From Hungatella sp. (lineage in GTDB: Bacteria > Bacillota > Clostridia > Lachnospirales > Lachnospiraceae): a DNA stretch of 64,000 nucleotides. Shown here in pieces: positions 26,320 through 34,717 of this stretch. Made by a program: the position numbers and the translations under genes. Position 1 is the stretch's first letter; each line of letters opens with the position of its first letter. Location: assembly GCA_009712635.1 (NCBI GenBank), contig WASS01000013.1, positions 115,486-179,485 on the forward strand, in the 5' to 3' direction. Below the pieces are notes generated by a model that was not told the DNA's origin, did not search any database, and saw only the letters and a list, made by a program, of their open reading frames with translations.

Positions 26320-26907
26320 TTATTTAATTTTTTTACATTCAAATTCACCAATTCTAACGATTTGCTCATATTCCTGAAGATCTGATTCAAATATCTTTAG
26401 ATATCTGCAAATTTCCAAAGCAAAATCGACAAATGCATAACCCTGAGCAGTAATGATATGCCGGTCACAGACAACCCGGTTCATCACTTCATTTTTACGG
26501 TTAAACGGATCCTTGCAGGACATACTAACAATCTTCTCCTGAGAACAGGAGGTCGTGTAGTGATACCGTTCAAGAAGTCCGGCTCTTCCCAGAAACTGGG
26601 GAGCGAAACAAATGGCTCCTATTAGTTTTTTCCTTTCATCCATCTGCTGGATCAGAGGGCAGATTTCATTCTGTCCGTTGTCAATGGGACCGCCTGGAAT
26701 GATCAGCGCCTCCACATCATCCAGATCATGAATATCACTGATTCTCCTGTCTGGTTGATACGTCAGTCCCGACTGGGCCGTTTTTAAATCCAGGTTTTCT
26801 GATATTGCTATAATCTCCCTTTTCCCTGTATTCCTTAATCTGTGAAGCAACAGAGTGATTTCAAAATCGGCCATATTATGATATACATAACATAGAATTT
26901 TACCCAT
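26320..26907 (-). CDS. DJ-1/PfpI-family protein
   Basis: 195 residues, class I glutamine amidotransferase-like fold. The nucleophile-elbow region reads IGAICFAPQFLGRAGLL, with the conserved cysteine near residue 98 but Phe-Ala in place of the usual His-Gly, so a classic protease/deglycase His is absent at that place. It also has ALIIPGGPIDNGQNE and IITAQGYAFVDFALEI, both typical. Third gene, 12 bases behind the activator gene, of an iron-sulfur operon. Confidence 0.85.
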   Translation of the reverse strand: MGKILCYVYHNMADFEITLLLHRLRNTGKREIIAISENLDLKTAQSGLTYQPDRRISDIHDLDDVEALIIPGGPIDNGQNEICPLIQQMDERKKLIGAICFAPQFLGRAGLLERYHYTTSCSQEKIVSMSCKDPFNRKNEVMNRVVCDRHIITAQGYAFVDFALEICRYLKIFESDLQEYEQIVRIGEFECKKIK

Positions 26908-26919
26908 TTATTTTCCTCA

Positions 26920-27678
26920 CTAAACCCCTTTCCTTGCAGCTCCGATTGCTCCTGCGAACCTGGATAATTCAGAAGTGATAACCGGCATTTGAAACTGCAC
27001 CTCAAGTGCTCTTTTTAATCCTTCCAGTTCCGCCAGTCCTCCTGTCAGAAGAACAGGAGATTCCATCTCTATTCTGCCAGCAAGCGCTGCTGTTCTGGCT
27101 GCCACTGAATTCACGATACCGCCAGCCACTTCCTCCCGGCTTTTCCCCCCAGCCAGAATGGATACGATTTCCGAATCAGCAAACACCGCACACATACTGC
27201 TGATGGCGCAGCTTTTTCCTTCCTTTAGAAGAGCAGCAAACCCCGACATATCAACTCCCATTCGGTGAGCTGACATCTCCAGAAACCGCCCGGTTCCGGC
27301 CGCGCATTTATCGTTCATCTGAAATGACTGCACCTTGCCGTTTCTCACGGAAATCACTTTAGAATCCTGCCCTCCGATGTCAACCACGGTACGGACTCCG
27401 GGAAGAATATAATCAGCCCCCAGTGCGTGACAGGTGATCTCCGTTACCGCCCTGTTTGCAAAATCGATTCCTACTCTTCCATATCCGGTAGCAATAATAA
27501 GCAGCTCTTCTCCCTCTGCTCCTGCTTTCACAATCAGTTCATCAAGTATGGCTTTTGCTGTCTCTTTTGGGTTCCAACCCGTTGGTTTTACTGCGGCTGC
27601 TTTTACCGCTCCATCCCACAAAAGAATTCCTTTGCAGGCTGCTGAACCGCAGTCAATTCCTATCCTCACCTGTCCCAT
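26920..27678 (-). CDS. 2-Hydroxyacyl-CoA dehydratase activator-type ATPase (HgdC/YjiL family)
   Basis: 252 residues, ASKHA-fold ATPase: phosphate loops IGIDCGSAACKGILL and VVDIGGQDSKVI, adenosine loop VLLTGGLAELEGLK. The [4Fe-4S] ligands shared across the homodimer are the cysteines in MNDKCAAGTGRFLEM and ISSMCAVFADSEIV. It uses ATP hydrolysis to drive an electron at very low potential into the partner encoded 3 bases upstream. Confidence 0.92.
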   Translation of the reverse strand: MGQVRIGIDCGSAACKGILLWDGAVKAAAVKPTGWNPKETAKAILDELIVKAGAEGEELLIIATGYGRVGIDFANRAVTEITCHALGADYILPGVRTVVDIGGQDSKVISVRNGKVQSFQMNDKCAAGTGRFLEMSAHRMGVDMSGFAALLKEGKSCAISSMCAVFADSEIVSILAGGKSREEVAGGIVNSVAARTAALAGRIEMESPVLLTGGLAELEGLKRALEVQFQMPVITSELSRFAGAIGAARKGV

Positions 27679-27681
27679 AAC

Positions 27682-28839
27682 TTAAAGCATCTCCACAAAT
27701 GCGCCTGCCCGGGTAGAAAGCTGTCCGATATCCGCTGTGCTGTAATCCGTCTCCAGCTGCAGGTAAGGGATGTTTCTCTCCTGCAGAAACAATTTAACAG
27801 AATGTGCCTCCACAGCATAAGGGTGGCAGGCCTGGAGCGTCATTTCAACCACCCCGTCAATTTGAAACTGCTGGCAGAGACGATCTAAAAGTTCAAACCG
27901 GTTCGTATCCGGCGTCATGACGGCACAGCCAATCTGCAGATAGTGATCTGCAAGGTTGGTCAATGGATCTCCCTCTTCCCTGCACTGTCTGTCCATCTGT
28001 TTTGCACCGGTACAGTTTTCAAATACCACGACTACTCCCCCAGCTTCCTCAATCACCCGTACTACTTTTTCCGTCACACCGCCGATGGGGCAACCGGTGA
28101 CCAGAATACGGGGAGCACTGGCAGTAACTGGTCTTTCCCCTGCATCATAAGCCTGTCTGATGCCGGCAATGGCGTTCTCGATTTCCCTTATTTTCTCTTC
28201 CCAGTTAAATTTAAACTGGGAACCGAACAGGATCTGAAGCTGCCGCATTCCCGTTAAGGGAGGAGGCGTCATCGTGCTTAACTCATAGAGTTCTTTTAAC
28301 AGCTTTCTCTCCATATTCCGCCTGCGAATTGCCTCCTGAAGCATCTCATCTGTAATGGTGACATGAAAATCCTTTTCCACCCGCTCCTTTAACCGGACCA
28401 GTTCTTCTCTCCAGAGGGCCTTTGCCTGGGGTGTGTTCTGCCGTTTGGGCAGCTCCAGAATATGTACATTCTTGATCTTGCCAAGAAGTTCATACATCTT
28501 CACTTTTCCATCACAGGTGGTTTCTCCTACCACCAGATCAGAAAAGTACATATACGGGCATTTATCCGTTATGGCAAAGCCGTAGCTGGACTTGATCAGA
28601 GGACATAAATTGCTGGGGAGATCCTTTTCCGCTTCAGGTATGGTCTCATCGCTGGTTGCACACAAGCCTACGGTAACAAGCCCTGCAGCCATAAATATTT
28701 CCTGGGGGGTATAGGTGCAGAACTGACCTACCACTCCGGTGCCTCTGTCCTTTAATTCCTTCATAGCCAGAAATCCATCCTGTCTGGCCTTTGCAAAGCT
28801 GTCAAATATCCGGGGTAACTGGGTTTTTAATTCCACCAT
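27682..28839 (-). CDS. Double-cubane-cluster-type protein (HgdB/YjiM family, single subunit)
   Basis: 385 residues; start set at 28839 (MVELKTQLPRIF) because GGAGAG lies 6 bases ahead, inside the longer frame. 2-Hydroxyacyl-CoA dehydratase D-component family. Cysteines in VVGQFCTYTPQEI, SNLCPLIKSSYG and TDKCPYMYFSD fit ligands of the cluster, and TCDGKVKMYELL follows. There is one such subunit, not the two (HgdA plus HgdB) of true dehydratases. That arrangement is that of the double-cubane cluster proteins, whose physiological substrate is unknown; the one studied reduces small molecules such as acetylene. Confidence 0.85.
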   Translation of the reverse strand: MVELKTQLPRIFDSFAKARQDGFLAMKELKDRGTGVVGQFCTYTPQEIFMAAGLVTVGLCATSDETIPEAEKDLPSNLCPLIKSSYGFAITDKCPYMYFSDLVVGETTCDGKVKMYELLGKIKNVHILELPKRQNTPQAKALWREELVRLKERVEKDFHVTITDEMLQEAIRRRNMERKLLKELYELSTMTPPPLTGMRQLQILFGSQFKFNWEEKIREIENAIAGIRQAYDAGERPVTASAPRILVTGCPIGGVTEKVVRVIEEAGGVVVVFENCTGAKQMDRQCREEGDPLTNLADHYLQIGCAVMTPDTNRFELLDRLCQQFQIDGVVEMTLQACHPYAVEAHSVKLFLQERNIPYLQLETDYSTADIGQLSTRAGAFVEML

Positions 28840-28895
28840 AATTTCTCTCCATTTCGACAAGTATTGTATGTATAATCATACACTAAGACACATAA

Positions 28896-28925
28896 AATGA
28901 AAACACCCATCTTTCGACAGGTGTC
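28896..28925 (-). terminator. Terminator of the XRE/deformylase operon
   Basis: Minus strand ACACC and GGTGT with extension around TGTCGAAAGAT, followed by TTTTCATTTTAT; 14 bases after the deformylase stop. Short stem, so moderate strength. Confidence 0.6.
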
Positions 28926-28938
28926 CATTCCTTAGATT

Positions 28939-29394
28939 CTAAAGTTCTATTTCTTCAATCGCTTTATCCAAAAATATAATTCCGTCCAGATGTTCCAGTT
29001 CGTGACAGAAGCATTTTGCCAGCTCATCTTCCCCTGTGATCATGATCTGTTTCCCGTTCTCATCCAGTGCCTCAATGGTAACTTTCTGCGGACGGATGGT
29101 CTTTACAAAACGATCGGGAAAGCTAAGACAGCCCTCGATACATTCCTGTTCCCCGCTGCATCCGATGATTTTTGGATTCACCAGCTTCAGCAGGCAGTCA
29201 CAGTAATCAATGACAACCAGCCTCTTGCAGATCCCTACCTGATTAGCGGCTATGGCGGCTCCGTTCTCTGTATGATGCAGGGTTTCCAGCATATCATCCA
29301 GGTTCTGCCTGATTCTGTCGTCTATAACCGTTACTTCTTTACAGCGTTTCCGAAGGAGCTCATCTTCATTATACCGCAGCTTCCTGACAGCCAT
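28939..29394 (-). CDS. def: Peptide deformylase
   Basis: 151 residues from the ATG at 29392-29394 (GGAGGG ahead). Removes the formyl group from nascent proteins. Motif I is GAAIAANQVG (usual GxGLAAxQ), motif II ECIEGCLSFP with the metal-binding Cys, motif III CFCHELEHLDG with the HExxH metal site. It overlaps the end of the upstream XRE gene by 26 bases, so the two are translated together. Divergence in motif I and the regulator in the same operon suggest an accessory, condition-specific deformylase next to a housekeeping copy elsewhere. Confidence 0.9.
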   Translation of the reverse strand: MAVRKLRYNEDELLRKRCKEVTVIDDRIRQNLDDMLETLHHTENGAAIAANQVGICKRLVVIDYCDCLLKLVNPKIIGCSGEQECIEGCLSFPDRFVKTIRPQKVTIEALDENGKQIMITGEDELAKCFCHELEHLDGIIFLDKAIEEIEL

Positions 29395-29629
29395 TCTTAT
29401 CCCTCCTGCTTTTATCCGCTCTGGATTTTCGTTCACTTTCCTCAAACAGAAATACATCCTCAATGGGACGTTCAAAAACATTGGCGATATCATAAGCAAG
29501 CCAGATGGAAGGCTCAAACTTTTCTGTTTCAATTGCATTGATTGCCTGCCTGGAGGTACCGACCAGCTCGCCAAGCTGTTCCTGGGTAAGCCCTTTTTCC
29601 TCTCTCAGCTGTTTAATCCGATTTTTCAT
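29369..29629 (-). CDS. XRE-family transcriptional regulator
   Basis: 86 residues, one helix-turn-helix: IKQLREEKGLTQEQLGELVGTSRQAINAIE, then FEPSIWLAYDIANVFERPIEDVFLFEE and a short basic tail. This is the small YozG/Cro-like type. Its promoter contains a 7-bp inverted repeat between the -35 and -10 boxes, so it probably controls its own operon with peptide deformylase. Confidence 0.92.
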   Translation of the reverse strand: MKNRIKQLREEKGLTQEQLGELVGTSRQAINAIETEKFEPSIWLAYDIANVFERPIEDVFLFEESERKSRADKSRRDKNGCQEAAV

Positions 29630-29666
29630 ATTGTCCCTTTCCTATTGTCATGTTAACATTACATTT

Positions 29667-29695
29667 AGTATATGACGTTTGTATTGTAACGTCAA
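29667..29695 (-). promoter_or_regulatory. Promoter with operator for the XRE/deformylase operon
   Basis: TTGACG (29690-29695), 17 bases, TATACT (29667-29672) on the minus strand. The inverted repeat TGACGTT-N8-AACGTCA (29673-29694) fills the spacer exactly; a second palindrome TGTTAACA lies at about 29650-29657. Confidence 0.75.
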
Positions 29696-29849
29696 CCTTA
29701 CAGGCAGAAATAATATAAAAAAATCTAATACAAATTATATTGAAAGCTGATGCAAAAGCAGAAATTAAAATAATCGCAAGTAAAATCAAGCAGCAATCTC
29801 TATATTTCTCTATAATAGAAGTAGAGCAGTTAAGAGGGTGAACAGACTA

Positions 29850-29918
29850 ATGTACGAATGGCAGAAGCAAATTCAAAATTCAAGTAAATTGTGGAGGTAT
29901 TGTATTTATGGCACTTAA
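29850..29918 (+). pseudogene. N-terminal remnant of an AraC-family regulator
   Basis: A reading frame of 22 codons begins MYEWQKQIQNSSKLW after a good AAGAGGGTGA site. MYEWQKQIQ is the usual first stretch of a common clostridial AraC regulator with a GyrI-like effector domain; the rest of that gene is gone. The frame overlaps the start of the VOC gene (29908), so the old start signals now lead into it. Confidence 0.55.
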
Positions 29919-30306
29919 TCTTGTCGGATGGAATGTCGTCTTGGATTCCGATGATGCAGACAAGCTGTCTGCGTTTTATGAAAAACTACTAGGCTGGACA
30001 AGATTTCCAGGTAATGAATTTACAGTTTTAGCTAATGTGAAGCAAAAGGGATTTCCAACTTGGATTACCTTTCAGCAGGTAGACAATTATGAGCCGCCCG
30101 TTTGGCCTGCTACATCGGATGAACAGCAGCAGATGGAGCATTTAGACTTTCATGTTAAGGATGTAAAAGAAGCAGTAAAGTATGCCCTGTTGTGTGGTGC
30201 GACTATGTCTGAAATTCAATACGAGGAGGATTGGCGGGTGATGATAGACCCTGCAGGCCATCCATTTTGTCTATTGCCGCCCCCGCCTTGGATAAAAGAG
30301 ACGTAA
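29908..30306 (+). CDS. VOC-superfamily (glyoxalase-like) protein
   Basis: 132 residues: LVGWNVVLDSDDADKLSAFYEKLLGW at the N-terminus and EHLDFHVKDVKEAVKYALLCGA, VMIDPAGHPFCLLPPP in the second half are the two beta-alpha-beta modules of the vicinal-oxygen-chelate fold. His in HLDFHV and the acidic end positions could hold a metal. Substrate unknown; members include dioxygenases and resistance proteins. GGAGG ahead of the ATG. It sits behind an AraC remnant. Confidence 0.85.
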   Translation: MALNLVGWNVVLDSDDADKLSAFYEKLLGWTRFPGNEFTVLANVKQKGFPTWITFQQVDNYEPPVWPATSDEQQQMEHLDFHVKDVKEAVKYALLCGATMSEIQYEEDWRVMIDPAGHPFCLLPPPPWIKET

Positions 30307-30446
30307 TGAGGACGAATGTGAATACTGATTTTATAAGCGTGTTATATAAAGGAAATTTTGAGACAGTGAATTTACTGGATTCTGCCAATTCCCTAACCAA
30401 AGAGGAGGCAGAGTTGTTGGGCAGTAAAAAAAGAAAGCAGAAATAA
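30306..30446 (+). CDS. Possible small protein overlapping the VOC stop codon
   Basis: 46 codons, MRTNVNTDFISVLYKGNFET to GSKKRKQK, beginning in the TAATG overlap with the VOC gene. Composition is protein-like with a basic end, but the ribosome-binding site is poor and I know no relatives. It could be a coupled small gene or the remnant of a longer one. Confidence 0.35.
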   Translation: MRTNVNTDFISVLYKGNFETVNLLDSANSLTKEEAELLGSKKRKQK

Positions 30447-30451
30447 CTGGT

Positions 30452-30928
30452 TTAACGGCTATTTCCATGATTTCCTGTCTCCAGTATTGCAGAAATGGGC
30501 AGTCTGGTTTTCCCAGCCGTTTCCTCAGCAGTCATTCCAGAACCCAGCAGTCTGGCAATCACCGCAGACTTAGTTTCTCCTATCTCCAGTATGTGATGGT
30601 CCGGATCAAAAATCCGGACTGTTTTCTGTCCCCAGTCCCGCTCAAAACATGGATTCAGATATTCAATGGCATAGCTGGAATTTTCCAGCCTGCTAAGAAA
30701 ACGGTCCATATCATATTCTTCAAAATAAAGAGCACTGTCAAGTCCGCCAAAGTGCACCCCCTTCCCAACTCCGCTCTCCCAGGCAGGTTTCTCCTGCAAA
30801 ACCAGCCCTTCTGTAAGAATCACATTCTCTCCAAAATCCGTTACAACAGAAAGACCAAACAACTCTTTATAGAAGGTCTTGGATAATTCTATATCTTTAA
30901 CAGTCAAAAGTACATTCTTCAGTTTCAT
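30452..30928 (-). CDS. VOC-superfamily protein, second
   Basis: 158 residues: MKLKNVLLTVKDIELSKTFYKELFGLSVV, then VLTEGLVLQEK, ALYFEEYDMDRFLSRLE and RIFDPDHHILEIGE, the typical ends of a glyoxalase/bleomycin-resistance-like fold. A short C-terminal extension (VIARLLGSGMTAEETAGKTRLP) looks like a helix-turn-helix-like appendage. Tail to tail with the genes at 29908-30446. Confidence 0.85.
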   Translation of the reverse strand: MKLKNVLLTVKDIELSKTFYKELFGLSVVTDFGENVILTEGLVLQEKPAWESGVGKGVHFGGLDSALYFEEYDMDRFLSRLENSSYAIEYLNPCFERDWGQKTVRIFDPDHHILEIGETKSAVIARLLGSGMTAEETAGKTRLPISAILETGNHGNSR

Positions 30929-31150
30929 ATTATCACTCCTTTTCTTTGTTTTATTTTATTATACCATTGCTCTTATCAGGCAGACAAACCATTTTGTTTT
31001 TTACAGTTAGTGAGCGCATGGAATTTTAGCTTATATAAACAAACACTTTTTATTTTAGTTTGCAATATTGTAGACATTACGCATTTTATGTTGTATAATT
31101 TCTTGGTGTAAAGGATGCATTTTAAATGCAGCTGTTAAAAGGGGGTTACT

Positions 31151-32383
31151 ATGAAAGAAGAAAAAGATTGCAAAAAAAATATTATTTTATTAATTGCAGG
31201 CAGAATTACTTCAAAATTTGGTGTGGCATTTTATCTGGTAGTTTTACCGCTATATATACTGAAAAGCTCTGGAGACCTGGCATGGTCCGGTCTTTTTTTT
31301 ACATTGTCAACAATTCCGGCAATTGTTGCCACCCCATTTTTAGGATTAGTTGTAGATCGGCTTAACCGTAAAAATATAATTGTGATATGTGACCTGCTGA
31401 CATCATTTTTTTATTTTATTTTACTTATGACCTTTGGCTTAAAAGATATCTATCCTGTGATTCTTTTATTTGTCACCATTGCCATCAATATTATTTCCAG
31501 TATTTTTGAAATTTCATCTAAGGTTCTGTTTACAGAACTTGTTTCGCCGGATACACTTGAAAACTATAATGGAATCAAAAGTTTCGGGGACAATGGAGCA
31601 GCACTGATCGGGCCTGTTCTGGGAACGATTATCTTTGGTCTGTGGGGATTTAAGCTTGTCCTGGTCATCATGGTATGCCTTTATTTCCTGTCTGCCATCC
31701 AGGAATATTTTATTCAGTATACTTATACCAGAATAAGGCATTTGGAAAAATCTCACTGGTTCCATGACTTAAAAGGCGGACTCCATTTTGTTTGGAATAA
31801 TAAGGATATTCTAAATTTATTTATCCTGGCAATGTCACTGAATTTTTTTATAGGTGGCAGTGATGAGATAATGAATCCGGGAATTATTATTCAGAAATAC
31901 CAAATATCAGAAACATTGTATGGATTTACATCCACATCTTTAATTATTGGAACCTTTATAGCCGGGCTGTTTATCTTTAAGAACAAAAAAATAAAACTGC
32001 AGAATTATATGTATCACCTTATTTTAATTAACAGCATTCTGATGATTGGAATTGGTGTCTTCTCCTTTCTGTTCTATCCAATGAAACAATTATACTTTTG
32101 TACGTTCTTAATTCTGCAATTCTTCATTGGTTTTATTGTAACATGTGTAAATGTGCCGCTTAATTCCTATTTGCAGATCCATACTCCCCTTGAATACCAG
32201 GGCCGTTTTTTTGCTTTGCTTTCATTCAGTTCCAATCTCCTGATACCCCTGGGAATCCTTTATTCCGGTTTTCTATCTTCTGCAGCCGGACCTGATGTTA
32301 CGTACATTGTTAATAATGTGATTGTACTATTAATCATTTTGTATTATTTTTTAAAACGGAGAAAATACATACAAAAACAGTAG
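31151..32383 (+). CDS. Major facilitator superfamily efflux transporter
   Basis: 410 residues, twelve helices; the MFS_3/MacB-like drug-exporter pattern LLIAGRITSKFGVAFYLVVLPL, GLVVDRLNRKNIIVICDLL and the mid-loop are visible. Basic C-terminus KRRKYIQKQ. GGGGG 6 bases before the ATG; a promoter TAGACA-17-TATAAT ends at about 31101. Substrate unknown. Confidence 0.82.
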   Translation: MKEEKDCKKNIILLIAGRITSKFGVAFYLVVLPLYILKSSGDLAWSGLFFTLSTIPAIVATPFLGLVVDRLNRKNIIVICDLLTSFFYFILLMTFGLKDIYPVILLFVTIAINIISSIFEISSKVLFTELVSPDTLENYNGIKSFGDNGAALIGPVLGTIIFGLWGFKLVLVIMVCLYFLSAIQEYFIQYTYTRIRHLEKSHWFHDLKGGLHFVWNNKDILNLFILAMSLNFFIGGSDEIMNPGIIIQKYQISETLYGFTSTSLIIGTFIAGLFIFKNKKIKLQNYMYHLILINSILMIGIGVFSFLFYPMKQLYFCTFLILQFFIGFIVTCVNVPLNSYLQIHTPLEYQGRFFALLSFSSNLLIPLGILYSGFLSSAAGPDVTYIVNNVIVLLIILYYFLKRRKYIQKQ

Positions 32384-32552
32384 GTTGAATTAAATATTTT
32401 TTCCATTAAATCTTCCAAATGAGAACCACAATCAATAAAATATTTCCAAATTATATATACAAATAACCCGGAAAGTGGTAAAATTTATGTAAAATCATTC
32501 GACATATTTCAACACAATGTATCAAATTTCTACATTTACGGAGGACATGTAT

Positions 32553-33599
32553 ATGAACATGAATCATGAGGAAAATGTTTATAAAACACTTTCAGAAATC
32601 AATCTCTCAGATGTAATGGAGATCAGTCTGCTGCAGAAATTCCTTGATAATTTTGCAGTTAGTATGAATCTGGCCAGCGTTGCGGTGGACAGGGAGGGTA
32701 ATCCTGTTACAAATCCAAGTTCCTATACCAGAATCTGCGCGAATTACACCCATTCAACCAAAACCGGAGACGACCGGTGTGCTGCCTCCCATAAAAGAGG
32801 CGGTCAGGAAGCAGCCAGAACCGGAAGACCCTACATCTTTAAATGCCATTCAGGGCTGATCGATTTTGCAGCTCCAATCATGGTAGAAGGAGAATTAATT
32901 GGAACAATTCTCGGCGGACAGACCTTAAGCAGCAAGCCATATGAAGATGAATTCCGTCGGGTTGCAAGAGAAATCGGAGTCAATGAAGATCAATACATAA
33001 ATGCGCTTCATGAGGTGAAGGTTACCTCAGAAAAAAGCATACAGGCAGCTGCAGAAGTACTTTTTATCGTAGCTAACTCCCTTTCCCAGATCGGTTATCA
33101 GAAATACAAGTTAAAATCAATGAGCAAGGATTTAGTAGATCAGTTTACCGTGATCGAGGCAACCATGGAAGAGCTTGCTTCCTCCTCCATACAGGTCAAT
33201 GAAAATCAGAATGAACTGAACAAAGAGATTTTAAATGTAAAACAGATATCCGAACAGATCAACGTCATTCTCAACTCAATTAAGAGCATCGCAGATCAGA
33301 CCAAGCTGTTAGGACTTAACGCTTCCATTGAAGCTGCACGGGCCGGTGAGGCTGGGAAAGGCTTTGCTGTGGTTGCCACAGAGATACAAAAGCTTTCCCA
33401 GAATTCAAAAGATACTGCAACAAAGGTGGTACAGCTGACGGAAGACGTACAGAAATCAATCACAAAGACACTGCAGTTTTCCAATTCAACCATGAAGAAT
33501 ACGGAACAGCAGTCATCAGGAATAGAGGAAACGACTGCAAGTATTGAAGAGGTTTTAGCTTTAACTAACGAATTAAATAAAATGGCGAATATGAAATAA
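32553..33599 (+). CDS. PocR-domain chemoreceptor, soluble
   Basis: 348 residues from the ATG at 32553, which has ACGGAGG 8 bases ahead; the in-frame ATG at 32547 is too close to that site. Residues 15-175 are a PocR sensory domain ([76 protein letters not shown]) with the conserved Cys/His set that may hold a ligand or a redox centre. A chemotaxis signalling module follows ([24 protein letters not shown]). No membrane helix. Confidence 0.9.
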   Translation: MNMNHEENVYKTLSEINLSDVMEISLLQKFLDNFAVSMNLASVAVDREGNPVTNPSSYTRICANYTHSTKTGDDRCAASHKRGGQEAARTGRPYIFKCHSGLIDFAAPIMVEGELIGTILGGQTLSSKPYEDEFRRVAREIGVNEDQYINALHEVKVTSEKSIQAAAEVLFIVANSLSQIGYQKYKLKSMSKDLVDQFTVIEATMEELASSSIQVNENQNELNKEILNVKQISEQINVILNSIKSIADQTKLLGLNASIEAARAGEAGKGFAVVATEIQKLSQNSKDTATKVVQLTEDVQKSITKTLQFSNSTMKNTEQQSSGIEETTASIEEVLALTNELNKMANMK

Positions 33600-33650
33600 A
33601 AAATACCGGGAAATGATGGTCTGAAAGATATCATTTCCCGGTATGTTTTA
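33598..33650 (+). terminator. Bidirectional terminator
   Basis: ATACCGGGAAATGAT and ATCATTTCCCGGTAT form a perfect 15-bp stem with a 12-base loop; GTTTTA follows on the plus strand and TTTTTTATTT on the minus strand. It serves both the PocR receptor gene and the convergent regulator gene. Confidence 0.9.
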
Positions 33651-33661
33651 CGCTCCCTATA

Positions 33662-34600
33662 TTAATCTTCCCGTTTTCCTTTTACAGGGCTATAGTGAAC
33701 CCGTACTTTAATGTCCTGGTTATAGTTACCAAAACTGCTGCCAAATATGGTTAAGCCGCCTGCATTAACCGCGTCTTCCTTTACCTGGAATTTTAATTTG
33801 ATGGGGCTGCGTTTATCCAGTTTAAAATCATCTATGGTGACGGAAGATATCTTTAAACCATCAATAAAGGTTCCAAACTGATTAACCACAATCATCTTAA
33901 GCAGACCATACTGATTCCAGTTGGGGAACCACCAGTCCGGTGTGAAGATCCCCGGAACATCACCGAAATCCCCTGGACTGGTCCACGTTCCCAATTCCAC
34001 ATTGTTGATGCTGATGGTAATATCGGAAGGCCAGTCATTGTTAATTCCAGGCGCTTCACTCCCGATTTCCACAGAAAAAGTAATCTGATCAATTTTTTGA
34101 AGAGGTGGCAGCAGATTAGGAATTACGTATTCCACATATCCTTTGGTAAACCAGACTATGTCTGCCTGATACCGGTCCGGGTGAGCAAAATAACGGGGAT
34201 CATCTACCTCTCCAATAATTGCCTGACTACTGGCCAGACCGCATGTAGGCAAAACCTCATAATCTGTAAAATATCCCACTTTAATATCCGTGGTATAGGT
34301 GTTTTTCCCATCGTCACTTTGTTTTGGAGCAATATCCACCAACAGTTTATCCACATTTACACGGCATATTTTCTGGTTCCCGTGACCATTGTGCTCTGAG
34401 ATCACACAAATCAGTCCACAGTCTTCCAGCTTCTTAATATGACTGGTCAAAGCTCCATTGGTCACTCCTAAACTGGAGGCCAGTTCATTCATGTTCAACT
34501 CAGTGTGCTCAATTAGCAGCTTTATAATATTTATTCTTAATTCCGATCCCAGAGCCACAAAAATCTTCAGCCCTTCCTCAACACTCTTAATATGCAGCAT
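33662..34600 (-). CDS. ArsR-type regulator with a beta-rich C-terminal domain, arabinan cluster
   Basis: 312 residues from the ATG at 34598-34600 (AAAGGA ahead). Residues 1-90 are a winged helix (LGSELRINIIKLLIEHTELN, MNELASSLGVTNGALTSHIKKLEDCGLI). The remaining 210 residues are rich in strands and aromatics (GYVEYVIPNLLPPLQKIDQITFSVEIGSEAPG, TPDWWFPNWNQYGLL, IDDFKLDKRSPIKLKFQV) and look like a carbohydrate-binding jelly roll, though I cannot name the family. Placed after an arabinanase gene, it is the obvious local regulator; sensing of an arabino-oligosaccharide is an inference. Confidence 0.8.
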   Translation of the reverse strand: MLHIKSVEEGLKIFVALGSELRINIIKLLIEHTELNMNELASSLGVTNGALTSHIKKLEDCGLICVISEHNGHGNQKICRVNVDKLLVDIAPKQSDDGKNTYTTDIKVGYFTDYEVLPTCGLASSQAIIGEVDDPRYFAHPDRYQADIVWFTKGYVEYVIPNLLPPLQKIDQITFSVEIGSEAPGINNDWPSDITISINNVELGTWTSPGDFGDVPGIFTPDWWFPNWNQYGLLKMIVVNQFGTFIDGLKISSVTIDDFKLDKRSPIKLKFQVKEDAVNAGGLTIFGSSFGNYNQDIKVRVHYSPVKGKRED

Positions 34601-34662
34601 AGCAAATCCTTTCACGCAGAGGGGCAGTATACTATGAAAACCTTCTCTTTATTCTAACTATC

Positions 34663-34691
34663 ATCATACATGAATTCTTGTTTTCATACAA
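34663..34691 (-). promoter_or_regulatory. Promoter of the ArsR-type regulator gene
   Basis: TTGTAT (34686-34691), 17 bases, TATGAT (34663-34668) on the minus strand, so the regulator can be made independently of the arabinan operon. Confidence 0.65.
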
Positions 34692-34717
34692 TACTGTTTT
34701 TTAATGAACCAAACGGC

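Noticed and set aside
26320..26907. DJ-1 protein as an intracellular protease of the PfpI type
   Set aside because: The catalytic Cys is followed by Phe-Ala instead of His-Gly, so the protease triad cannot be claimed.
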